Source: Cryptomeria japonica (lineage: Eukaryota; Streptophyta; Pinopsida; Cupressales; Cupressaceae). Taken from it: a stretch of 64,000 bases of DNA. The notes under the pieces were generated by a model, which was not told where the DNA came from, searched no databases, and saw only the letters and a list, made by a program, of their open reading frames with translations. Shown piece after piece: positions 36,101 to 48,100 of the stretch. Numbering within the stretch: position 1 is the first letter of the stretch; each line of letters starts with the position of its first letter. Location of the stretch: assembly GCF_030272615.1 (NCBI RefSeq), contig NC_081413.1, forward strand, positions 184,621,451-184,685,450, given 5' to 3'. The position numbers were made by a program, and so were the translations under genes.

Positions 36101-39100
36101 ACTATACTTGAGGTTTACAGAGATTATTAGATTTGGTAAACAAGCCATTCTATAGAATGTTAAATGTTACAGATCAAACTGGATTGAACTGGACACAAGT
36201 TGGCAATGTTCCATCAAAAAACTCCCTCCCAGTCAAAAGATATCAAATTAGTTTGGGCCACGGCCCAATATCAAAATATATAATTTATCAATTTCAAAGG
36301 TTGGACTATATTTTTTTAAATGCAGCCCTAAATTTTGTAGCACATGCAAGCTAGGTGTCTATAAGTACTGCATGTGCTGCTGCTGAATGCTGCATTATAA
36401 AAGTTGCAACACCTTCAGCAGCTCACCTTGGTCAAAACATCACCTTGCAGTGTGAACATTCCTGCACAACCTCCACAATGACATCACCAATTCCAGTGTT
36501 ACTTTTCTTCACATACTGCTGCTGTAAACATATCTGTTGGTGTTGTGGACACATTAACCAATGCCACTGTTGTAAACACTTCTACTGGATGCTAATGAGC
36601 TAACAAATAATAAGTCGTCCTGATGCTGGACGATGTCTGCAGAAGCCTGCATGCCATCCACGTTACAAATTAAAAATGAAAAAAAATTGTCTGCACTTCT
36701 CACATAAAACCACATTGTACCAGACTATGGCCAATCCACCTTTAATCTCTTTTGTATCTGACAATAATAACTGAGTCTAGTACCATATCAGAGATACTGA
36801 TATTTAGCACAACCAAAGCCTGAAAAAAAATGGTACAATCACATTGTAATTGTGCCTACTAGAGGGAAGCAAAGTTAGAGCTATCTTTGCAACAATCTTC
36901 ACTACGAAACAAAAATGCAATCTCAACGATGCTTCTAATCTGAATGCCAGTTGAAAGCACTAACTCCACAATACATCTAACAGAGACATTGAGAATGCAT
37001 GTAACTGGAGACAACAAGAGACATGACATCGTTAAAATATTTGGATTCCAGTTTCTATTTGAAATTTTGTAAAGGTATGCACATCTACCAAAAAATTAAA
37101 AGCTATTTTACCATCAGCCATTCAGGGGTAGAAAATAAACAATGTAAGCTATCTATAAAGAAAACACAGCACAAATATTGGTATATGATGGAGGAAGCAG
37201 TCAGATTACATTATATAATGTGTCAAAGTAAGCAAAAAAAGAAGCTTATTTCTACCAGGGTGACCTGTAACTGGTATATAAATTGACAAATCAATTTTAT
37301 ATGGAAGTCTGCTAAGGATATTTTGACTGCTTGATTTTCTTCAACTCGCTAACCATATCTAATCTGGTGCAAAATTAAATTGATCTAATTTGATAAAATT
37401 AGTGTCATATTTACTTGAACATTCAGTCACTGAACATCAAATTTATGTTAATTTGATTAAGTTAACCCATCTGACTAGTGCCCCCTGAACTGTTGACTCC
37501 GATAAATACATTTAACATCTATTTCACAAAAAAATCTGCCTTACCACAAATTTTCAAATTAGTAAGGAGTTCTAAGTCGCCTGGGTCAAGGGCCTAAGCA
37601 CAAAGTTGCATAGACATGGATACGGATACAAATACGGATACGGATACGACCATTTTTTAAGACCCCCAATATGGATACGGCTGGATACGTCATTCATAAA
37701 AAACACATACACATATATTTAACACAATTTTCTAGGTTATTTGAGGAGATTCCCATTACTTCAAAAGCAATATAGACACATAATTGCTACATAAATAATG
37801 ATAAGTTGATTTAACATTTTACAATATGCAAAAATAGTAGAGTTACATTGGAAGATAACCCAAAAAATGAGCCACTGAAATAGAAAAACATTTGATTTGT
37901 CTTTCTCATTTGGTGTAGGTTTTGGTTATGCCAGTTTTCTTTTTTAAATGCATGAATGAAGTTTTTTTAAATTAATTTAGGAAGATTTGCGTCAAATTTT
38001 AAACAAATCAAATCACATGGTATCTAGCATGGTTGGAAGTCAACGTTTTTTGGGCACATGTGGGTACAGTATTCGATGTGTATCTGAGCTGTATCGAATA
38101 CATATCTGTTTTGGATATGGGAACGGATACGGGAATACGCATGCCCAAGAAGGGGCAAAGGAGTTTCTGACTACTCTGCCTAAGAACCTTCAAAGACAGG
38201 AAAACATTAGATAACTAATATTAGAATGAGAAACCAAATGGATGCAAGTGTGCAAATGTTTTGATGTTTTAAAATCTAATGATTTGTTAAAATTAGATTT
38301 TTCAGAAAAATAAAGAAATTAAAAAAAACAGAGATGAATCAAAATATCATATACTGTTATACATTGTAAGGACATTTAGATAGTTAAAAACATGTGTAAA
38401 ACAATAAATTAATCATAAAATGCAATCCCTCCAAAGATGTCTCAGGGTCAGTTCAGCTATATCGAGCTCGATTTTAATTTTTCTTTTCTTTTTCTCCTCT
38501 TCTCATCTGTTTTGTTTAAGATTCTAGCAAGTTAACTTGGTTGCACAAGAACAAAGATAGACCCCCAAAACTTGGATGCGTTTGTATCATATGAAAAAAG
38601 TTGTTTGCTTGGAGGCTAAGGGGATCTAGAACCACCAAAAAAATGACTCGAAAATTACAACACAACATAATTGTCAACAAATGATAATTAATTCCATGCA
38701 TTCTATTCAATTGCACATTACCGAAGATGAAATTAAAAAAAATATCAATTGATGCCTGAAATAGCAAGAATAAATAATATGAGCTTAAGTTCTCTCTCTA
38801 CCATTCCATTTTTCATAACACACTGTCAAATTCACTTTAAAACCATGGTTACAATCTTAATAGATATGCAAGGTTTCTGGAACCTTCATGAGGATCTTAA
38901 CTCCCTCTCATTCAAGCTTCACTCACAAAATCAGATTTAAGTCTCCCCCCTTCCCCTCTCCTATTGATGAATATGCAGGCCTTTTAAATCCAAATTAATA
39001 ACTGAAACTTCATAACAATTGCAAAATTCTTCCTTACACACAGGGTCACATGCACTCTCACATTAAATACAAAGAACTGCTCCTTTTTCAATCACCCTCC

Positions 39101-42100
39101 TTTCAGCCGCTCTCATGAATCCATAAAAATGACATAAATAAGTACCCACAAATGTCAAGAATTCATGCAGAGTGACCATTAATGGAGATGCTCATGTTGA
39201 TCCTCTATAGCCCACCATCACCATTTCATGCTCTACACACCCAACTCTGCTCCCTCCCAATGCAAATGCAAAGACAACACTGGGAGAAAGGAGGAAAAGA
39301 GAAAGGTGGTGCAAAGCCACAGGACCATCTTATCACATAATTGTCCAATACAATCAAAACTTGTTTTATGCATGAGAGATATGGAGACATCCTACAACAC
39401 AGTCGTCATAAAAAAATGCGGTGGATTAGCACAACCTTAATTATAATACTATAGATTGTCTAAATTAACTATTAAAAGGTAGTGGATTTAGCATCACCTT
39501 AATTATAATACCATAGAATGTGTAAATTAACCATCTTTAATACATAATGTTATTAAGTCATTTTGGAATTTGTGAGACTGTGAAGAGGAACATTATCCCG
39601 AATGCATCTTTCTTCTCATATAATTCATATCAACACTTGATATGACAAAATCTTGTAATTCCTATTATATCAGAAAATTGCAACGCTTCCTGCGTTAAAG
39701 AATTAAGTCTCCATGCTAGATAATTGCTCCTTTATATGGCATGATTAGCATCTTGGTGTCTCCCTCCACAATTAGATTATTCCATCCTTGAGTTTTTACA
39801 GTTTGGAGAACTTTCAGCATTGCCAATACTGCCACCCTATTGTTTGAATCCACATCCCATATGGATGGAAAAAGGCCATGATTGGTTAACTTTTTCCATC
39901 TCTAAGGTCACTGCCACTGATTAGGTCTGGGCTATCCTTGGCTTCCCTGTTGAAGTTCAAGGTTCTTACAATTTTACTATATCCCTAGGTAAGCCATTTA
40001 AATAGACCCCATCAGTGGGGGCGGATATAAAAAATATGATACATATTACACATTGACACCCATGAATTAGTCAGGAAAAAAAAACTTCTAAAGTTTGATT
40101 AGATATGCTAAAACCATACTTTACATTCAAATTTATCAAAGATTCAACTTGCACCTTTCATAAATGACAAATATCAATAATACAGAAAAAAAATGATAAC
40201 TGGAAACAGCAGCTCAGCACCTCCCTTGACTGAAAAAGCGATTATTTTCACTCAAATATGTGCAAATTGATATATGCTGGTGTAAGAAAAAACTTCAAAA
40301 TCCCTGCTGGTGATGTAATACCAATCCCTCTAATCTGCAATTTTCGCAGATGCTGAATAAAGGGAGGCAAAACCTACGTTGCACCGTATGCTCCACCACG
40401 TTTCCAGGATGGGGACAGAAGGAAATGGAAGGACGTTGTTTTGGGATGGCCGGGGATGGGTGGGCTTTTCTAAAGAAGCGGTAGGGATAAGGGCTGGTAA
40501 TTTATAAAATTGCAGAAATTTAAAAATATAGAAATTTCAAATTTTCCTATGATAAGGTCACTTACCACATTCATCATATAACTGTATTATGAAATAGAGA
40601 TGAATTGATAATTCTCAAGTAGATATACAAATTAACAAAATTTCAACGTCTAATCATTTGAGTTTTCATTACCAATGTACATATACAACAAAAAGAAAAG
40701 GTAGAAAGGTCACAACTACAATGTAGGTACTAAAACTTAGTTCGGTCTTGAATGTGATAATTATTTTGTATATAAGAGATCTCCTTAGTTTACTATCATT
40801 AATATGATTACAAAATGAGGAGACAATTCACAAATACAATGGGATAAACATAAACAAGTATAGACACAATATTTTAATGCTCCCACATGGGTTAAATCCC
40901 AATCAACAATATATCAATGTTCCATAGGGATACATCCATCCCCAAATCCCCTCGTTTGTAGGATGAGGACAACCCCAAAACTCGAGGGTGTTTCCAGGAT
41001 GTCCCCCTGATGGCCTATAGGCCCCACACAAACACTAGACAATAACAAAAAATTGATAAAGAGGCTTCTAGCCTCATTCCAAAACACTTCCCAGTTTCAA
41101 CAACAAAGTTAAAAGTTGCAACAAGTTGCAAAAATGAAAAAGATTGCAAGTGAGAAGAAGATTAAGTGTGAAGAGTGACATCAATTCACCATTGAATCAA
41201 AGGATTCAAAGCAATATTTAAGCTACAAGGTAAATTTTCTTCAAGATTGTCTTGGTTTTTTTTAATTCCATTGTTCAATTTAGTAAGTAATTGGTAAATT
41301 ACTAATTTTAGTTGACAAATTTAGCAATAGGTATTTATGATTTGAATTTACATTGTTTCAAATTTCCATTTAAATTAATTATTTTAGTTTCACAAATGAA
41401 TCATGATCAATTTTTTTTTAAATTATTTTATAACAGCAATTTTTTATAATTTAGGTGTTCAAATTTATTTGTTAAATTATTAAGAAATGTTTCTTTTGCA
41501 AATTTGCATATAATTTTTTTAAGAGAAATTTAATAATTAAAGGTTTTCTTCACAAGTCAAATTAGGATTTCTCCTTTTGTGTATCCTCTATTTTTGTGCT
41601 TTATATGACCTGAAGTAAGCAGAGCAAAAGTAGAATCCTTGTTTGATGAAGGTTGAAGAACAAGGATTCATATTTTTGTGTATCCTCTACTTTTACACTT
41701 CATGCAAGCTGAAGTAAGAAAAACAAAAAGAAAATCCTTGTGTCTTGAGCCTATGCATAATTTATTATTTATTAATTTAATGACATAATAGCATGTATGG
41801 TAATCATAAGTTTTGTTTCTTGCAGTGTCACTATGAGCTCTTCTCATAGCATGAGTGATGAAGCGGAAAACACTGAGCCTATGGGGATTCAATCAAAGAC
41901 GCTAACTGTAAATGTGGGGGCCTGTGAGGAAACTAGTTCTATTAGTAGTGCGCATCTTACTTGTCCTTCCAAATTATTAGGAGGATTTTTCCGAGGCTCC
42001 TTTTGATAAGAACTCACCTTTAAAACTATTTGCCACTAAATTGTAATCAAACCCGATTCATCAACAAGAGGCGCTAGCCTATGGAAATGTCATTTTGTCA

Positions 42101-45100
42101 ACTTGAGTTTCAAGGCAGCATGACAAGAGTTAATGCATACCTCCTTTATGTCACTAGAATAGGTATGGGACTTCGTGCAAGATTGTCACTTGAAAAAACA
42201 ACTGAAATAAATAAATTATGGGGTTATTCCAATGACCAAAGTCTTGTACCTACCAGTTTGTCATTGAGTGCTCCTACTCCTACTCCTACTCCTAGTAGTA
42301 CTAGAATACCCCAGATCCACGAATTTTAGCTCAATCTATTTATGTTTTTCCATCTAGTTCAAGGGTAAGCTACATTAGAGCCTAAAGGGAAACATAGAAT
42401 GACCACTAATGATGCTGCAAACACAATGGCAAAATTATTCAATGTGCAGAACACAGATGAGACAAGAAAATTCCTCTTTTGCAATGGCATTCCATTCCAT
42501 GTATCTTGCTCTCCTTATAATAAAGAGTGGCAAAAATAATTAGAGTAGGACCATTATATGTGCCACCAAGGGAAACAAAATCGAGGACAACCATCTTAGA
42601 GGAAGAACTATTCCAAGATTAATATTCTAATGGAGAAAATAAAAGCTACTTGGTTCATTAGTAAATGCAATGTAATCATGAATGGGTGGACCGATATCAT
42701 GCATCATCCAATCATCAACATCATGGTCCCATGTACAAAGAGCCCTTACTTCCTTAGGGCTATTGATCGTTCAAGGCATTGCAAGGATGTTGATTTTCAA
42801 TTCCAAATACTTAGAGATGTTATTGAAGAGATTGGGCCTGAGAATGTAATAAAAGTAGTTATAAATGCAACATAAGTGTGCAAAGTTGTAAGGAAATTGA
42901 TTGAGGCAACCTACAAGCATATTTGGTGGACTCCTTGTTGTGCGCATGCCATGAATAATGCACTTAGGGACATGGAAAAAGTTATACGGATCAAATATGT
43001 GGTTAATGATGCTAAAGATGTGCAGATGTTTATCAGCAACCACCATACTTCACATGTACTCTTTAGGATCTTCTCTAAGGGGTAATTTTTTAATACATTG
43101 TTGCCATCATTACTTCAATTTTCAAAGTTATTAGATATGGGGATGCAAGTGCACCTAACCTTGGAGAGGTGTATAATTGCATTGTTAGTATGGTTGACCA
43201 AATGAAGACCATTGTAGACGACAAATACCCCACATTAGTGTTCTAATATGAGCAAATTCAACCAATCATTCATCATTAATGGGAGAAGAAGTTCAGTACT
43301 CACTTGCACGTGGCTGCCTATCCATTGAACCTAAAGTGGTATGTGCAAAGGCCAAGCAAGATTACTCCTATGCAAAATATTGAGGTGTAGGTAGGGTTCA
43401 TGAAGGCCATACAAAAGATGTATCATTGTACACAGGCCAGCATCATTCAAACTGAGTGGACAAAATTTGCCACTCTTAGGGAATATTCAAAAGAGGACAA
43501 GATGGATAGAGAGACTAGGGCACAAGAGGATCCAATTCTATGATGAACTATGCATGGGCCTAATTCTTTGACTACCACATTGGCCATTCGTCTGTTGTCC
43601 CAGATTTCTTGTTCATCTACTATTGAGAGGAATTGGTCTACTAATAGTTTCACCCAGTCTATTAAGAGGATTCGACTTGCCTCTAGAAGAGCAAAGAAAC
43701 TTGTGACTATACATAGTGCCTTGTGTCTCATTGACAGCAACACACTTGTGTACAAGGAGAGTCCAGAAGCACGATGTGATGTGGAGCTCAGGGAGCCAAC
43801 ACAAGTTGATCAAGATGTAGCACAAACAAGGTTGGTTGGTATTGCTTTGGAGGATCTTGAGCTTGAGAACTCTAGCAATTCGTGTGATGTGGAATTTGAT
43901 GCAAACTTTGGGGATAAGTGATGATATGAGGCATTGAGCCATTATACAATTGTATTTTTTAATGTAATCATCATTTTGAATATAGATATTCAGCATTTTC
44001 ATTGTTCACCCAATGCAATATCAGATATGTTTAAGTATTTCAAAGTTTCATATGTTATTCCTTGTAGATATTTCACTACTGTTTTTTTAAGTACTATATC
44101 ACCATCCCCAAATCGAAGCCCTTAGTCCCCCCATCCTTGCTGCCCCCTTGTCCCTGCTGTCCCCCCATCCCAAGACTCCATGGAACTATGCAATATATTG
44201 TTTGTGAAGAGCCCTAGTGCCATGGATTTACTTGCATGAATTTTCCCTTTCGAAGATAACCTGAGTCAGTACTTTTCCATTCAAAGCCTATTATTCTTTC
44301 ACAACGTGGGTCACAATGACATGTAGCATAGCCATAGTGTAAGCCATTAGCTTAGTAGAGAGCTAACCTTGGGTTTAGCTGTATGGTAAATTGTCATCAT
44401 TTGTCTTCAATTTGAAAAGGGCTATAAACACAGGCACTTGATTGACCAAAGATTCATGAAAGATATGAAGATTGACATGATTTTTTTAATAATTTGTTCA
44501 GTCTAGGCAAATTTGTTTAACATTTTTGTTATGGAGGGGGGACAGCTAATCATCGCCAACATTTCCAAGCCATTTTGTATCCATTTCCAGTATGCTTCCT
44601 ATGTCAAGCAAAGGTTAGGTCATAGCAGGGGGGCATTTCTGAGGCATGCCCACATACCTAAAATGTCCTTAGTATGGGGACAGCTGTAAAATGCATGGGG
44701 ATGTATCCCCATGTACCCTTGGTCAAAGCTCTTATGATAGAGTAAAACTGTAAATGTAGTCCCATAAAGTGTGATAGTGTTGTGTATTTTAAAACAGATA
44801 TAGGCAAAAAACAACTACATGTAGAAGTCCTTTTTGCTTATAATAATATGTTTATTTCAGTGCATTTGTAGCTGTAACATCTGTTGGGATACATGAGCCA
44901 GGATGTCATCCAAACTCAAGGTGTGGCTGGCTACAGATGGACCCCAAGTACATCTTGCATCCACAACAATTCACTTGGTGTGGTTGTGTTCCAGAAACGC
45001 ATATTCCAAGGCTGTGTGCATACAGTCACATACTAGATGTTTTCAGAAAAGAATTAGTCATGTTATCATACATGGGTGACAGGATCCACAAAGGGATCCA

Positions 45101-48100
45101 TCTTAGAACCATCTTTCTCGTAGAGAATCTTGTTATGGCAAAATACGAAAGGAGAGAGTTTCAATCGGAGCTGATGAATGCTTCTCCTCCACTGTTTGTA
45201 TACACATATCCACATCTCAGATATGATACTACCAGATATGGCATGGTTAAACTTAAGGTATCCATAAACAAAGCTATATTTGAGCTATATCTAATGCATT
45301 TGGATATGGAACCACGCCATATAGTGCCATATCTATCAGAGTTTATGAAAAGCATTCAAAATTTACAAAAAATAAAATAAAAATAAAAAACTTGTACATA
45401 CACAACATATCCATAAATGAAGCTATATTTGAGCTGTATCTGATGCATTCGGATACGGAACCACATCTAGTACCATATCTAGTTTAGAGTTTATGAAAAA
45501 CGTTCAAAACTTGTAAAATGTAAATAAATAAATTTACAAGAACATAATGCATTGACACACACAGATATATCACTAAAGACACAAACATAATATAACAAAA
45601 TAAATATTGCAACTAAAATATTCAAACAAAATAATAAATAAATAAATATTTTTGATGTCATGTTCTATAGTTTTAGACATATAAATAACTGAATATCGCC
45701 TCATATCTAATTGTATCTCTCTTAGGGTATCTTGAAAATTCGACATATCCAAATCTGATATCATGTTGGTTTGCATGCAACTCTGGTTAAAACAAATTAA
45801 GTGGGGTCAAAAAATTGTCTAATAGATTAATTCTATTTAATAATTGTATAAAAATTTATTTTTATTTTCATCCATTTATAAATAAGGAAACTTCAGTGTA
45901 GGACCAAGGCCTGCATCCCCATCCCAATACCCACATCCATTGGTGATTACATTTATCTATGATATATAACCTTGCCCTTCTTCGTTTACTCACCCTGGTA
46001 TGCATGTTGTGGCCACACTGTACCACTACCTGTAACACTCCATCTCCAGGTTACTGATAAATAGTGGCCAAATCTACAGGTATGAAACAAGTTATTTGTA
46101 ATCAAAAACTTCTTCAAATGGGCTGAATCTACTACCTTTCTGAAAGAAACTACTACCCATAGTTCGCAGACTCAGACTCAGAGAGTACTTGGCAAGCCCA
46201 AAATTTTCAACTCGGCAAAAACTCGGCCAATGCTCAACAAAAACTCGGCAAAAACATGGCAACTTAGAAAGTACTAAAAATTAAAATCTCTTCAAGAAAC
46301 CTTTTTTTTTTGTAAAATTCAATTACAAAATGTATTAATCTAAAAATTGACATCTCAGAAGAGAAAATGCCTGGTTTTATAGCAAAAGCATGTGAAAAAC
46401 GCATTTTAACCAGGCATTTTACCTGCGTCGACATTTTTACCCATGTTTTTTGGCGTCTACAAAAACGCAAGAGTTAAACTTGTGAAAACTTGCTCAGCCA
46501 AAAAATAGAGTACTCGGCAACTCAAAGAATACTCACAGAGTGTACAAACTATGCTACTACTTATGAGGGTGATGAGAATTTAAAATTTAACTTTCTGAAA
46601 GAAACTACTAACTAGAGAAAAAGCCTGATTCTTATCTAGCTACAATTAGAAATATTTTTAGGGTTGCAATTATTACATAGACATCTCTATTATCCCTGGG
46701 CATTGCCAATTTGAACTTTGAACTATTGCCTATTGTAACATTACCTTCCATGTCTGTAGCCTATGAATATTTAATGTTAATCATCTTTGCTCATGATGGC
46801 CATCGGAGAGAATGCTGAGAACACTTTGAGAAATCCATAGCTAGCCAAGCTAGTGGCCATATGAAAAGAAAGAAGTAGAAAGGTCAACCCTCATCGAACA
46901 ACAAAGAAATAAGAATAAAGACAACGTATACATTGTTTCACATGTCTCAATGATTGTTGAAAATTTAGCAATAATTTTAACTTTTGACAATTCCAGATAA
47001 ATGGCATCATTAAGAGCATCATAAAAGGAAAATAGTCAATGAAAAAATACATCCTGACATAAAGATCTGCTGAAAAGAAATAAAATACAGGTCTAAAACC
47101 TACCCAAATCTCTAATAAAATTATTTCACACAAGAGACCTTTGGAAAAAAGAACTTGTTTAATAAACTATTCACTACTGCCAAAAATTCTAGAAAAGCTA
47201 AGGAAGGGAAAGTTAAGTATTTGGTACCCAAGCAGCCCATTGACTTTCCCACAAGACATGCAGCAATAACTTCCATCCAGCTGTGCAAACTGTCCATCCT
47301 TAGAAATTGTTGACCTTTCATGTTTGAGTGCACATTCAACATGGCATGACATGCCACAAGAATCCCCTTCAAATGGAGGCTCTGAGGTACAGACTAACCA
47401 AAGACTAGGGTCCTTGTTGTCATCAAACTGGTGACAAATGCAACATGAGCATCGCTTACAAAATATATCTTCTGAGCTTAAAATAGCTCTACAAGCTAAA
47501 TTTTTGCAGACCAAGGAATTATCAAGGCTCTTCTCATCGGGGCTTGCAGACAGATTTGTAGCTGTAGTTAGACGCAATGGATGTTCCCTTTTCCGCTGCC
47601 TCCGGAATGTCTTTGTGTTTGCTACTGATGATTGTAATGGAGTAACTACCTTTGCTTCCTCTTTCATGGCTTCCTTCGATGAGACAAGTCTCAGAAGCTG
47701 CTCTATAATCTTGCATTTTGACAAACCAGTATACTTCCTCTCCTTACCCATCTCTGCACACAATACTTGCAGAATCTCTCTTCGAGTCCAGGACTGAAGT
47801 ATTTCTGAGGCACCTTCAGGCCATTTTGCAATCTCATAAACTAGGTCATGCTTCTCCGACAGGCTTCGATCTCCAGGATTTGAACTGACCATCTCCAAAC
47901 CTGAAAATGCAAGAGCATACACTTCTAATAAGATGAGCATACTTCTAATAAAAAATCCAACTTACAAATATAAAACAAATAAAGTAATATATACTTTCAG
48001 CTGATTGAGGAAAAAATGTTATATTAAAAGAATAACACATTTTTGAGAAACAGGCACAGAGAATGGGCAAGCATCCTTTAGGGCAGGAGGTGAAATGAAC

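Larger units (their letters stand above)
31123..36982 (-). mobile_element. Decayed Copia element with very short LTRs
   Basis: Direct repeats 31123-31288 and 36798-36982 (about 166 and 185 bp) share TGAT..TTAGCA.AACCAAAGCC, an ACATTGTAATTGTGC block and a CTTCTAATCTGA.GGCCAGTTGAAA-like block, and end in CTAACA or CTAAAC. The left copy adjoins a purine-rich minus-strand tract (GGATGGGTGGGTGGGTAGG), as a 3' LTR should, and a weak PBS-like GATAC lies before the right copy. Minus-strand Copia coding lies between. Flanking pentamers do not match. It is the oldest Copia element in the window by its decay. Confidence 0.6.
30771..47227 (-). other. VEL intron 2 (16.5 kb)
   Basis: It begins GTACCA and ends TCCACTGCAG. 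It contains, in plus order, the degenerate Copia element 31123-36982, a GGATACG repeat, the hAT element 40915-44190, a 150-bp-period repeat at 45259-45520 and the CTCGGCAAA repeat near 46160. Other stretches (38179-40914, 44199-45240) show no gene. Confidence 0.88.

Noticed and set aside
36355-36603. Cys-rich open frame ([12 protein letters not shown]) looking like a zinc-binding peptide
   Set aside because: It arises from TGCTGC/TGTTGT-rich DNA in the leader of the decayed Copia element; no conserved spacing.
44937-45380. 147-codon open frame in intron 2
   Set aside because: No recognisable motif, its 3' part lies in a two-copy repeat, and codon usage shows nothing protein-like.
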